From contig JAFEVB010000022.1 in assembly GCA_032629725.1 (NCBI GenBank), forward strand, positions 1,364,001-1,428,000: a stretch of DNA of 64,000 bases. Direction: 5' to 3'. Numbering within the stretch: position 1 is the stretch's first letter; every line of letters begins with the position of its first letter. The notes below the pieces were generated by a model. That model saw only the letters and a list, made by a program, of their open reading frames with translations. It was not told the DNA's origin and did no database searches. This DNA is from Gremmenia infestans (Eukaryota; Ascomycota; Leotiomycetes; Helotiales; Hamatocanthoscyphaceae). A program made the translations under genes and the position numbers. This document shows, one piece after another, positions 24,231 through 35,531 of this stretch.

Positions 24231-25666
24231 ATTGACGGGATATTTCGAGTCTTCTTTGTGAGGTTCCTGAGTCTGAGATGCTTCTGCTGCGATGGTGTTT
24301 ATGAAGGCGTGGCGGGGTCGTTTCTGGTTGCCCTGGAACTCTCGCTAAAGTGGTTTAGCGCGATAGCAGAATAAATTGACTCAAAAGCAAATTCCTCCCT
24401 CCGAAATCTCTTCCTTCTTTCCTTGCCAACATAAAATCACCAACACACAATGACTCTTGACATACACCAAGAGAACGATTTCATACCTTGCTTGGACCTA
24501 GCTCCTGTTGCTACCAATCGAATTATGATATGCTAACAAATACCGCTACTCCAGCAGACACACTTTTTTGGTACGTTCGATCATCTCTTTTCCGCTCATC
24601 CCCAGTCCAGCTTCTCTGATGACTACACTTATGCCTTAAGAACGGCCAACGAAAAGAAATTATGTCGAGACACACAAATTCAAGCTCAACAGTCTGAGAC
24701 CATACCAAACTTTCTCTCATTACATTATAAAGATGCTCTGTCTGTACAAACGCTGACTTAGTGAAACAGAACATAAGATAGCGACCAAAATATGCCCAAG
24801 TCAAAAGGATATGGTGATCTTAATATTGAGTGCACATATATCGAAGATTCCATCAGCCTGGGTGGCGATAGCACAAAGGGCGGCAGTATAAAGGCGACAG
24901 GTAACGGGGATCATAATAGACTGACCATCACATCAATCTGGCGTGACAAACCGCTGTCTTTTTCTTGTTGGATGAGCTGGGGCGGTGACAAAGTGTCAAT
25001 TGGAAGTGATGATGGGACAAGGTCACCTGCTGAGTTGCTGTACTTCCGGATGATGAAATCGTCGTAATGATGAAATGAAAAATATGTTGAAATTATGAAA
25101 CATCGAATGACTTAGTTGTGGACCTGACCACTGTGAATAATGATCTGGATATAAAACTTCTTCAAAAATGAACCTATACAAGGTAGAATAGGTGTGAAGG
25201 TATGTGGGGTTGCGGGAAGATGTACCTCTGAACTGCTGGCTATCGACAAGGCGCCGCTTTGTTCTGTTCTACCAAGGCACCTCGTAAGTTCAACCTCCAC
25301 AACTCCCCTCCACTCCCCTCCCCTGCTGCCCTGCCCTACCTTTCGCATACTGAAGCGGGAATCTGTAGGTTCTTGCATCTGGGATCTACCGCTATTTGGA
25401 GTCCTACCTATCTTACTCTGTTCAATCTATTTCAGCCTCTGTCATATCTGCGCTGCCACTCCTCGAGTTGCTGCCTCGCTACCGTTCAGCCTCTTCCCGC
25501 ATCTGTCTACAACAACCACAACCTGACATAGGTACTGTACCGGTACACGTAGAACCACAAATCCCACCTTCGACAACTCACGAATCTGCAAACTGCCCTC
25601 CCTCGAACATTGCATATTCACGTCCGCTGGGCAGCTTCGGTTGCTACAGCACAATCTTGAAGCAGA
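24231..25666. promoter_or_regulatory. divergent promoter region, NTF2 / DUF7918-like gene
   Basis: About 1.4 kb between diverging genes. The + strand leader side (25290-25560) is a CTCC-rich pyrimidine tract. A 91-codon ATG-initiated frame at 24792-25067 (+) was examined and could not be supported as a gene. Confidence 0.4.
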
Positions 25667-27535
25667 ATGCCTTGCTTCAAGGGCATCGCAGTAAGCGTCC
25701 ATGCGGAAGGCGCCCCACTGCCAGAATACTCAGTGCAGAAGCAATCTAGAGTCTCACGCGTCAATACATACATCCCAGTCCCGAAGCCAAAGATTCCCCA
25801 AGATCCAGCTTCAAATAAGCCCGAGCCCTCCAAGTTTGCCATCTCGATAACTCTCCTCACACCCGGCTTGGGTGTCCCGTACTCGACACCGAAGTCTACC
25901 CCGGAGAATCCACACCCTCAGCCTCAAACAGTTGCTGGCCTACCCGGCAACACCTCCCAGCGAGGCACATATATTGGTTCTGTCGGTCCCTACGTACCTA
26001 TCACGAAGTCCGAGAACGAGACCATCGCTGCCTATATCTACTTTGATGGTCGTGTGAAGGAAGAGGTTGCTACTCTACTGCGTCCCGGCGAGGAGACATG
26101 GGTCAATTCGCGTTGGGTCCAGGTACCAGATTCAGAAGGCGGTGGACTAGCTGAGAGAGAGTTCCTCTTCCGCGAAGTGGGATTGGAGCGATGGCTGAAT
26201 GGACTTGATCTAGATGGCCAAGATGCGGCGGCGAAGCTCGAAAAGCGTAGACAAAAGTTCGAGAAACGCCGTCGGCGCAAGAAGGAAGAAAATGGCAGCG
26301 ATGATGATCTTGCTAATGCGATGTCGGGGACGAGAAAACCTTCGGGCTCGCGGAGTGTATTAAGGTACGGGGCAGATGAGTCTTCACCAATCGAGAAACT
26401 ATCCGATGATGAGGACTCCTTCAGCTCCGACTCGGACGATGATGATCTACCAGAGGCTGCTGGCCAAATTAAGGTCGCCATGTTCCGTGTTCTAGCATCT
26501 GGAGAAATCAAGAGAGGAGAATACTCACCACAGTTTGACGCCCATGATGATGACGAGGGCAAGGATGGTAATAATGAAGGCGGTGACGGGGCTGATGTTG
26601 ATCACACCACGAGCTTTGCTAAGCCAAAGACTTTGGATCCAAAATCGATCAGTACGCAAACAGTCACAGGCATAGATGGGCCAGAGAAGCCTTTTGCGGT
26701 GTTTACTTTCTTCTATAGAGGCGAGAGTAAGTTTACAGCCCTTTTCTTCAAGTGCATTGCTAACAGCTCTCACAAGGACAACTGCAGAAGATGGGCATCC
26801 TAAAATCCAAACAGCAAAAGGGAACTACAGGGCCTACCAAGAGACGCTCAACTCAGCTCGACTTTTCCAACCTTGCTCCTTTAAAACCTGGCGGAACTGT
26901 TGGCTTTTCGGCATTCAGAGATAACGACGGCTCCAGCAATCGAAACAAGTCCAGAAAGAAGAGTAGTGGAAGCATTGGAGCCATGGAAGAAGATAGTGAC
27001 GAAGATGATGACGATGCTGAAATTGTTGGCAAGATGGACGATGTCGATGACAAAGATGTCAAGACTCTGCTAAGCCCTGAAGATGCCAAATACACGGGAG
27101 AGCTCGCAGACGGTGTGGGACGAATTAAGGCAAGTCTATTGATTTCGATTCTTTCATGGGTGACTGATGCTAATTAAGTCACAGCTCAAGCGACAGCACT
27201 CTGCAGAGCCGCTGAATGTAAATTCAAGGAAGTCCCCTGGGTCAATCGGTACCACCTCTGTCGGCGCAACTCCCCCGGCGGAAATAGATCCAGCACCTAC
27301 AGCCAACCAAACACTGTCAAACAGCGTATTTGGCACAAACTTGCTTGATGATAATGTCGTCGGTAGTCCGCTTAAAAAGCATAGAGCTAGCTTATACGAC
27401 ACTGATAACGAAACTATACAGAAGCGATTAGGTTTGGGCCTCAGCGGAGGTGGAGATGTTCTTGCCGCCGCTGAAGCAGCCCACGCGCCTCTTCCAGAGC
27501 CCGCTATGAGGACCGAAGAGGAAGAAGAACTATGA
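25667..27535 (+). CDS. DUF7918-like protein with acidic/basic disordered tail
   Basis: A 587-residue uncharacterised fungal protein in exons 25667-26726, 26777-27129 and 27185-27535. The N-terminal 230 residues (GIAVSVHAEGAPLPEYS, then TYIPVPKPKIP and AAYIYFDGRVKE) look like the fungal DUF7918 fold, which ends with FAVFTFFYRGERQLQKMGIL across the first intron. Between them lie a very basic KRRQKFEKRRRRKK stretch and acidic DDD/EDSD runs, typical of nuclear proteins. The second intron has the rare AAG|GCAAGT...CACAG| arrangement, i.e. a GC-AG intron. Splicing there gives GRIKLKRQHS in frame. The start is the first ATG after the CTCC-rich leader and opens directly into the conserved strand. Function is unknown. 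Confidence 0.75.
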
Positions 27536-28041
27536 AGGGAGGGATAAAGGAAGATGATATCCGGAATACATGGGATTTAAAACAACCTGAACATACTCAT
27601 GCTTCTGAAAAGTCGGCCCATTGGAAAGCACAGTATGCTGGATCTTTGTTTGATGGAACGGACGAAGACCGTCAGAATCACGTGCCGCATTGCTGCACAA
27701 GGCCTTGTAAGACTTTGACTATGAAGAGCGCAGTCGCCGCATCAGGTGAGCCTGTCGCAGATCTGCTGTAGCCTACTTCGTGTGGTCGAAGCAGCATAGA
27801 GTAGATTAATATTAACATATATTGAGAAATCATGCGATGTTACTTATCAGCTAAGTAAGACGGGGTACATTTTTACCCGAGGCGAGGAATCGTCACATCA
27901 ACCGCTTCTAACGTGCTGTGACTTTAACTCTATTTCTTGTCCACGCGTTGTTGTATTTTCAGGCAGCCATCAAAAAGTTTTGATGCGCCTCTTCAACATT
28001 TCAAGTCTCCAGCAGTACTTGCGGATTGACCTAGCTCAACC
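27536..28041. other. intergenic region
   Basis: 3' flank of the DUF7918-like gene and promoter of the serine hydrolase. An open stretch continuing past 27532 has no family resemblance. One ACGCGT occurs near 27942. Nothing else was seen. Confidence 0.5.
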
Positions 28042-30085
28042 ATGACAACCCTCAAAATGATTTCCAAACTCTTTGCGTTGATGGCATTGCTACAATTGAT
28101 GCCTTGTGCAAGTGGTGCTGAGCAGCAACATATATTGAAAGATAAACCTACCACTCCATTTGACGTCAAATTTGCAAAACTAGCCAAAGATACACTGGAG
28201 CTATGGCATATACCTGGCGTTTCAATTGCGGTCGTTGATGGCAATGATACGTGGGCGGAGGTGAGCTTTCTTCTTTTAACCTTCCTCTACAACAAACCGT
28301 CTCGTCGCATCTCAAGCGTTACAAGGGGTATGAACCATCAAAAAGCACAGCACTCATTGTTCTTCACAGGGCTATGGCATCGCTTCATTTCCCTCCACAC
28401 CCGTTACGCCAGAAACGCTCTTCTGCGGCGCCAGCACCACAAAAGCCTTTACAGCCGCCGCCATGGCCCTTCTCATCTCCTCATCCAACTACACCGGTCT
28501 CTCATGGGACACGCCAATTTCCAGCCTCATCCGGGAAGATTTCGTGCTCCCGGACCTGTATTTCACCGAGCACGTTACCATTGAAGACGCGCTTTCTCAT
28601 CGTACTGGCACGCCGGCTCATGATGCCAGTTACGGGGGTACGGATGAGAAGGGCGAGAAGAGGGGCGTGAGAGATTTGGTGCGGAGTTTGAGGCATTTGC
28701 CGCTTACTGCGCCGTTGAGGACGAGGTTTCAGTATTGTAATATGATGTTTGTTGCAGTTAGCCATGTTGTTGAGACACTGACGGGAGTGTGGCTGGGTGA
28801 TTTCTTGAAGGAGAATATTTGGGAGCCGTTGGGGATGAAGTCTACGGTATGTCTATTGCATTCTTGTCAACAAGAATAAGTCCACTTTATATCTTAAAGG
28901 TTTAAACCTTGAGATATTTGAGTTGTCATCTAATAATAATGAACCACTCCTTTTCGTTTTTATTCGTTGCGTGTTGCTAACTTCAGACACAGTATTTCGA
29001 CACCGACGCCGCACAAGCAGCTCCAGAGCCCTTTGCTCAAGGCTATGTCTATTACGAAGGAAAGTACCAACCGGTTCCATACATGGACCTTGATATTGTC
29101 TCTGGAGCAGGTGCCATAATTTCCAACGTCCTAGACTATTCAAAATGGATACGAGCCTTTTTAACCACTTCCGGACCTCTCTCCAAATCAGACTACGCAG
29201 CCCTGAAAACTCCCCGTACGCTTCTTCCTACTAGTGGAGAACTTTCACAGGTCCTTAAACCATATACTGGACCCGGCTCTTACGCTCTCGGCTGGTTCAA
29301 TGGCGTGTACCAGGGATATGAGTACTTTGGACATAGTGGCGGCATGGAAGCTTTCGGCGCAGAAGTTGGTAAGTAGTCATGTAGTCTTCTCTATGACCAA
29401 ACCAACCCCCTTCCTCCTCCTTTTCAGTATTCAAACAAGACGACTGATCAATGCCCCATGGTAGTAATACTCCCCGACCTAAACTACGGCGTCGTCTCGT
29501 TCGGCAACACAGGCAAAACATCCAACTTCGCAATCCTAAAACTAATCTACCACCTGATCGATGAAAAGCTAGCCATCCCTCCCGAAAAGCGCTATGATTG
29601 GAATAAGCAGTAAGCAACTACCCCCTTACACATATCACAGAAACTCAAACCCCCATCCATCCAACCACTCACCCATCCACAGAAACCAAGCCCTCCTCCA
29701 CCACCGCAACCACACCTACTCTTCCGCCCCCGCCCACCTCTTTCCCTCTCTTCCCTCTCCTCCCCTCCCACTCTCCCTCCCCCTCGCCTCCTACACAGGC
29801 ACGTACACTCACCCCGCCTACCACGCCCTCACCCTTTTCATCATAAACAACACCCTGCATTTCCACCGCGACAACGCGAGCTGGGCGACCGCGTTCGAGC
29901 TGCAGCACGTCAGCGGGGAGTTTTTCCTGGCGTATAAGGATTCGAGGAAGGCTCCAGGAGGGCTTTATAGGGCGGTGTGTAAGGCGGAGTTCGTGGTGGG
30001 GAGTGAGGGCATAGTGAGGAAGTTTGGGGTTGCGCTGGAGGGGGAGATGGGAGCGGAGGGGATGATTTGGTTTGAGAGAGTTTGA
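28042..30085 (+). CDS. secreted serine hydrolase, beta-lactamase (class C / PBP4-like) family
   Basis: A 541-residue protein of the beta-lactamase-related superfamily. Exons are 28042-28260, 28370-28846, 28987-29368, 29465-29609 and 29683-30085. The introns (109, 140, 96 and 73 bp) are all GT-AG and longer than average here. A hydrophobic signal peptide (LFALMALLQLMPCASG) ends near residue 28. Catalytic motifs are all present: SxxK as GASTTKAF, YxN as QYCNMMF, and HxG as FGHSGG. A C-terminal beta-rich domain (ASYTGTYTHPAYHALTL to the WFERV end) resembles the lipocalin-like extension of many fungal members. Probably an extracellular esterase or amide hydrolase; the substrate is unknown. An internal ATG at 28057 is an alternative start that keeps the signal peptide. 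Confidence 0.88.
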
Positions 30086-30496
30086 CTCTTCGAGGAGGTT
30101 TGTATGAATTGCTGTTTGGGTATTGGAAAGAGGGCGTTCTCGGCTCGATCTACAGTATCTATCTACTGAAAGCATTATCTTCCCAGTCACATTTTGCTCC
30201 TCAAATTCATCTTCTTAGTCAAGTGATCAGCTTCACTCACCTCCGCCACAGTATTTAGCACGTCGTGTCTAAAGAAGCGAGGTAACAAGCAAGGCTTCCA
30301 CTCCATACTTTATTCACAGAATTGAACCCATCCATGTATTTGTAACTAGAAAAGTATGTTTATTTATTCATCCAGTTCATACCAGAACTTCGCAAACACT
30401 GAATCCCAACCCCAAGTCAATGCTTGGTCTGTGTAAGCTTGCTTCTACCGATACCCATACCATACCAGCCGAACTCCCCTTTCCATCCGTAACCGT
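30086..30496. other. intergenic region between convergent genes
   Basis: 3' flanks of the serine hydrolase (+) and MCM10 (-). No gene, repeat or RNA structure was recognised. Confidence 0.5.
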
Positions 30497-32901
30497 TCAT
30501 TCCCTAACAATATCAAGCTCATCATCATCATCGCTACTAAAACTAACCAGCATGTCCTTCGCAACCTCACCCCCCAAACTCTCCCTTCCCGCCTCCCTAA
30601 TCCCTTTCTCAGTCACAAACCGCGTCTTCTTCTTTACAGGCTGCAGACTCTCTCCATCTTTCATCCGACCCAACTCCTTGCTTAAGTTATTCCCCCAGCC
30701 AATAGCAGCGGAGCTAGAACCCGTATTTGCTCGTTTTCGTTTGATGGGTGAGAGCGCTACATCTTTTGCCCTCCCGCTCAAGAGACCGAGGGACGCTGCA
30801 TCAGTAGGCGCTATATCATTCGATGGGTGGGAATGACTGGAATGAGCTTTGGAAGTAGAGGGTTTAGGGCGCATATAAACAGCACCAAGCCCCTCCCCCA
30901 TCGTCCTCAGCTTGTCCTCTAAATCCCTCTCTTTCTCCTTCGCCAGCAGCTGTCTCGTCATCCGCTCTTCTTTGCTAGTACCACGGTGAAATGCGTCAGG
31001 GTCGAAATCCACATCGTCGAGCATATTGCCAGTAGTCTTGTTATTCACGTATATCTGACTATGCGATCCCTTGTCATAGCGAACTTTCTGGTCTGCTTCT
31101 TTCTTGCCCCGGTTGGTCACGTCTTGCGAGTTATATTTCCGGCGGCCGTAGTCACCCTTGCCGAAATTCATGGTGTTTACTTCCATGCGTTTGGAGTGTG
31201 TTTTGGCTAGGGTTTGGTTTACGTGGAAATCGCAGAACTCGGTGTGACGTTTATCGACCCAAGAGTCGCAGGTCTTGCCATCCTTTCTGATACTTTTGCA
31301 GAATCCTAAGTCTCGCGCTGAGCCGATCTCTAGAATGGTGTCTGCGTCAGAATTTAGGACTAGACTGAATTTGCCTGTGTCTTCGCGACCTTTTGGGGGA
31401 GGCATGAAGCCGGGATTCAGAATCGCTATGATGGTGCCTGTGGTGAGTTTCCAGAATTTGTCGAAGGCTGAGTCGAAGAGGAACAGGTCTAGTTCCCATT
31501 TGAGATCTGTCAAACCCATGATCATATATTTACCCCGATTGTCGTTTTTAGCATTTTGGTTGTGTTTCATAGGCTGGGTCTTCTTAGCAATGATTGCAAA
31601 GACTACTACATCCTCTTCTATGTCTGGACCTTGAAAGTCTGGGGCTTTGACTGTTCTAAGAAGATCTGGGACGAGGAAGGTCTTCTTCCCAGTGAGGGTA
31701 CGTGTGAGCACTTGGTGTGGAATGATTCGTTTTGAAAGATGTGCGGTTGAATATGGTTCGAACTGTGAAGCGTCTGCCTCCGTGACTTCGCTTGGCGGGA
31801 CATTAGATTTGGCAGCTTCCCGTTTCCTTGGAGGGATATCCACTGAGGAACGAGAATCAGTCCTGGCTGTTGAAGTGCTATTCGTAGTATCGCTAGAATC
31901 CCTCATAGCCGAACGAAGATTGGGTGTCGTTTTACTCCGTGGTATGGTGCTACTAGGCTTATTGATTCCATTCAATATATCATCTCTGCTGAATTCCGGT
32001 GCTCGGTGAGGAGCGCTCGGAAATTCCACTGCAGCTTCCTTGAAACATTTTATTTGGTCCTGGTCGATGTTGAATGCTGTGCTCCTATTTCTCTTGATAC
32101 GCAACTCCCTTTCCTGTCGATCAGTCTCCTGTGCTCTCATGGCAGCCATCCGTTCACTGAATGATTTAGGCCGGTCGTCATCTCGAGAAGACGCAACGGA
32201 GCCAGCTCGCCCTGCAGCTTGTGAGGCTGGTCTTTGTAGGAAAGGACCCATTCGCCTTTCCGGAACGTCAACATCTTCTCTTTTTCGTAGACTCGGCGCC
32301 CTCTTTAACGAAATATCTCTACCCGTAAGCCCCTTGTCGATGCCTAAAAGAACCCTTTGCGGTGACGTGTGAGCCTGGACTGGCTGTGCTCTTCGAAGAG
32401 GAGATACAGGGACATTGATACTAGCCTGTGACTTCGACCTCTCCTTCTCCAACCGCTCCTCTCTCAATCCTTCAACCCTTGCCTGCGCACGACTCGCGGC
32501 AGCCGAATTTGCCCTAGAAAGTGGCCTTGAGCCTGACCTGGCCTCATTCTCCGTATCTGAGCCCTGTTTCGACTTCTTCTGCAGTTTCTTGAGCTTCAAT
32601 CGCGCTTGAATCTCCTGCAGCTGTAGCTGAAGCGTCTCTTCATCGTCGTCTGAATCACCTCCATCCATATCCATTTTCATCAAGTCCTTCCCCCTGTTCC
32701 TTATCGGATGTGTTGAGCCCGTCCGTTTCAATGGCGAAGGAGATGGAGAGCGGCGTTCTGCGAGGAGTTGAAGGCGTTTACGACCACCGGGAGTGCTCTT
32801 CAAGACGTCGTGGGGTGACCTTGGTGGCCATTCAGGGTTACCGACTTTGATATGTTAATCATAGAACTGCGCGCTTCCTGGGGATTCCTACCTTGCGACA
32901 T
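30497..32901 (-). CDS. MCM10: DNA replication factor Mcm10
   Basis: Mcm10 activates the CMG helicase and binds DNA at replication origins. The first exon is only 10 bases (32901-32892). A 47-bp intron with GT-AG ends and a GATTAAC branch site leads to exon 2 (32844-30497). Splicing restores MSQVGNPEWPPRSPHDVLKS, and the product is 785 residues. A coiled, charged N-terminus is followed by the conserved internal domain. Its OB fold spans roughly 390-515 (FLVPDLLRTVKAPDF, then WELDLFLFD). The CCCH zinc finger lies at about 518-548, with Cys and His in LGFCKSIRKDGKTCDSW and EFCDFHVNQTL. The tail is basic and acidic by turns. It shares its promoter with RNase H2B. Confidence 0.93.
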
Positions 32902-33321
32902 GATTTGATTTGCGACGCCATCAGTAGATATCTATGTTGCCCACTGCCCGCTGTGTTGTTGATGAGCGAAGATGCTGCTATGAGCAGGGGTGGCAGATAA
33001 TGTTATTTATTATCCCCTTCAATGCGAAACAGAACCATAGAGTGGTATTATCTTAGGTAGAATTTCCTAGGAACGGTGATAGATTGATTAACTATGAGAG
33101 GCCGATATCAGAACTTGTACAAGTGCATCATCCTCACTAGTAATCCTTCACCAATTGAGGAAGTCGCCGTTGTACAAACTTATGCATGTTTCAGATATAA
33201 ACGCGCTTTCCTGACGGACGCGGTTCAACGCGGTGCGTCTTCCCCGGATTTCTTGGCATGGTACATTTCCCTCATTGACAGTAGGACAATCCTTTCCAAT
33301 TATACAACACCAAAAGGAAAA
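32902..33321. promoter_or_regulatory. divergent promoter with three ACGCG cores, MCM10 / RNase H2B
   Basis: A 420-bp spacer between two genome-maintenance genes. Three ACGCG cores, the heart of the MCB element bound by MBF, begin at 33201, 33218 and 33228, about 95-120 bp upstream of the RNase H2B start. None is a full ACGCGT. The MCM10-proximal half contains no such core. Confidence 0.45.
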
Positions 33322-34644
33322 ATGAAGACTCGAGGGAGACCGTCAACGAAAGCGAAAAAGGAAGCAACTGTGTCGGCAGTAAGCTCAGAGCCAAAAACAC
33401 AATTGGGCCCAAATGTCGCCAATCCTCCACAGCTGTTTATATTGCCCGAAGGCATATCCAAAAATGCCCGAATCATCTCTCTCGAAAACCCAAGATCGAC
33501 CAACGATAGTAGATATCTCGTCTGTCCCAAACGAGGATTGTACGAGTTTACAAAGGTAGCGACACCAAATTCGACCCCTCGTAGCTTGTTATTATCTTCG
33601 TTGGATGCGAAAGCCGTAGATGGGGGCAATGGGGCGGAAGACTCGACGGACAAGCTCTCGTCAAGCGGATATATTATGCGGGATGCAGGGCTGTTTGTTG
33701 CGACTCCAATCGACCCTCTGTTCTTTGTTCTACCTGTCCTGGCTCCAGTATCTGCGTCAAAAGGGTCAGAACCTCCGAAGAAGTTGTTCTTGTCCGGAGA
33801 AGATTATCTGGATAAGGTCACATCGGCGTCGCCACATTTGATCAGTTTGTTAAGGGCAGATTCATTACGGGCGTCATTTGAGCAGAGAATGGCAACTGTT
33901 TCTGATACTGTAGACGCTGGAGACGAGACAATGTATCGACTGAGTGAGGAAAAAATGATGAAGGAATTGTTGAAAAAGGCCAAGAAGATGTCTGAGAAGG
34001 GATTGCCTGCAAGTATGGAAGACAAATTCATAAGGAAAGCACTCGATGTGCCAATTCTGAGCATAAAAAGAGAGGAAACCTCTCTAAATGACGAAGAGAT
34101 GCCAGCAGATACGCCAGATACTCAGGCATCGACGACATCGACAGACACAGCTGCAAGCTCATTCTCGGAAGCTTCGACAGCAGCCACGTCCTTTTCTGAG
34201 GACTCCCAGGGTTCAGCCATTCAGCATATGAAAACACCAAGCATACCTCCCATCAACGCTCCAGATGGTGTGGTCGATCTATTGCGACTTCGGACTGCAC
34301 TCTTTTTCATCTGTTCAAGTTATATTGCACCGCATCTGAGCGAGACAATCAAAAAGCTTGTCCTATCATCTACCTCGACCGTGGACTTTGCACCTCTGGA
34401 AGCACATCTTGTACATCTAGCTAAGCTTCGACAAGAAGCTCTCGCTGCAAGGCAACTCGGCGGCACGTCACAAAAGCGATCGTTAGAGGAAGATGAAGAT
34501 GGAGAAAGTCGAGCTGAGAAAAAACGGAAATTGGAAGAAGAGGAGAAAAGGAAGAAAGCTGGTGAGAGTAGGGGAGTGAAGAACCTGAAGAAGGTAAATA
34601 CGACTGGGATGAAAAAGATGAGTGATTTCTTCAAAAAGAAATGA
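33322..34644 (+). CDS. RNH202: ribonuclease H2 subunit B
   Basis: A 440-residue single-exon gene for the B (Ydr279-type) subunit of RNase H2, which removes ribonucleotides and RNA from DNA. The N-terminal triple-barrel part begins at PPQLFILPEGISKNARIISLENPRS, reads RYLVCPKRGLYEFTKV, and includes the conserved PIDPLFFVLPVL and EDYLDKV segments. A helical part follows, then a Ser/Thr-rich insert (340-370) and a second helical segment (LLRLRTALFFICSSYIAPHL). The very end, GMKKMSDFFKKK, is a PIP-box-like motif for PCNA, as in human RNASEH2B. The frame stays open upstream to 33094, adding 76 in-frame codons with their own ATG. They show no family similarity and are probably leader, so the start at 33322 was chosen. 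Confidence 0.88.
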   Translation: MKTRGRPSTKAKKEATVSAVSSEPKTQLGPNVANPPQLFILPEGISKNARIISLENPRSTNDSRYLVCPKRGLYEFTKVATPNSTPRSLLLSSLDAKAVDGGNGAEDSTDKLSSSGYIMRDAGLFVATPIDPLFFVLPVLAPVSASKGSEPPKKLFLSGEDYLDKVTSASPHLISLLRADSLRASFEQRMATVSDTVDAGDETMYRLSEEKMMKELLKKAKKMSEKGLPASMEDKFIRKALDVPILSIKREETSLNDEEMPADTPDTQASTTSTDTAASSFSEASTAATSFSEDSQGSAIQHMKTPSIPPINAPDGVVDLLRLRTALFFICSSYIAPHLSETIKKLVLSSTSTVDFAPLEAHLVHLAKLRQEALAARQLGGTSQKRSLEEDEDGESRAEKKRKLEEEEKRKKAGESRGVKNLKKVNTTGMKKMSDFFKKK

Positions 34645-34703
34645 GTATACCATTGCATGTCAGGCGTATTGGATAGGCAAGGCGTTCATGTAGGATAATG
34701 TAT

Positions 34704-35450
34704 TCATCTAATACCCCGTGCTCTACCCCTCACACTACCAGTTCCTCTCCCAAGACTCGTACCACCCGTACTACCCCGTGAAGCCCCTCTCGTCGTTCCT
34801 CCTGCAACATATCCACTTCCGGTCAACCCCCTCCCGCTAGCTCTTCCTCTACCCCTGGTGCCCCTCGTCCCTCTCACGTTAGTACCAGCCTGCCGTTGCC
34901 TCTCCTCATCTTCAGCCCTCCGTCTCGCCTCCTCTCTTCTCCGCTCCTCTTCCGCCGCCCTCCGCTCAGCAGCCTGAGCTTTTAGCACAACCTCGTTCTC
35001 CATGTCTGAGATATCCTGGCTGGCGCCTTGCCAATTAGGGTTCAGTATGAGGCGCTGGTTGTGCTCTGTTTGGGAAAGGATGCGGATCCAGCTATTCAGG
35101 AGAGTTGAGGCTGATGTCACGGTTTTCGAGACGGTCTGATCGGCCGGCGATGGTTAGTGGGATTATAGAGAGGTTTGGGAGTTACTGACTTCCATATTTC
35201 CCTTTGCGCATTCAAGACTCGACACCACGCCTTCTATCAATTCATTGATACCCCTCACCCCTTCCAATTCCTTCTTTAGCGCTGCCTCCCGCGCCTGCTC
35301 AGCGTCATATTTCGATTCTGGATTGCGCTGGGGGTCAGAGGGTTTGGTACTAGGCTTCGGCGTAGATTTAGAGGTCTTGGAGGGGGACGCGAATAGGTCT
35401 TCTGTGTCCGAGTCTGAAAGGTCGATTCTTCCAAGGTCTGGTGTAGACAT
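34704..35450 (-). CDS. DUO1: DASH complex subunit Duo1
   Basis: Duo1 belongs to the DASH/Dam1 ring that couples kinetochores to microtubules. Exons are 35450-35190 and 35135-34704, separated by a 54-bp GT-AG intron, giving 230 residues. The conserved core spans the splice: ELEGVRGINELIEGVVSSLECAKGNMETVSKTVTSAST, then LNSWIRILSQTEHNQRLILNPNWQG. After a coiled, Arg/Glu-rich segment comes a Gly/Arg-rich tail of about 60 residues (GTRGTRGRGRASGRG and similar). The stop is 59 bp from the stop of RNase H2B in convergent orientation, so the 3'UTRs likely overlap. Two MCB boxes sit 66-81 bp upstream of the start. Confidence 0.93.
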
Positions 35451-35515
35451 TTTGTGTACAAGAAAAGAAGACAGATTTTGGGTAGAACGTAGTGATTATT
35501 GATTATTTACATTTA

Positions 35516-35531
35516 ACGCGTAAAAACGCGT
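35516..35531. promoter_or_regulatory. tandem MCB boxes (ACGCGT x2)
   Basis: Two perfect ACGCGT palindromes at 35516-35521 and 35526-35531, spaced 10 bp start to start (one helical turn). They lie 66-81 bp upstream of DUO1 and about 500 bp upstream of the divergent gene at 36035. ACGCGT is the MBF target that drives G1/S genes in yeasts. Confidence 0.6.

Noticed and set aside
24792..25067. 91-codon ATG frame on the + strand between NTF2 and the DUF7918-like gene
   Set aside because: No recognisable domain, no splice context, and the opposite strand has equally plausible-looking short frames; probably leader DNA.
27532..27771. 79-codon frame following the DUF7918-like gene
   Set aside because: It overlaps the stop codon of the spliced gene in another frame and has no similarity to anything recognised.
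34028..34240. Minus-strand frames inside the RNase H2B gene
   Set aside because: They are antisense shadows of a well-supported coding exon.
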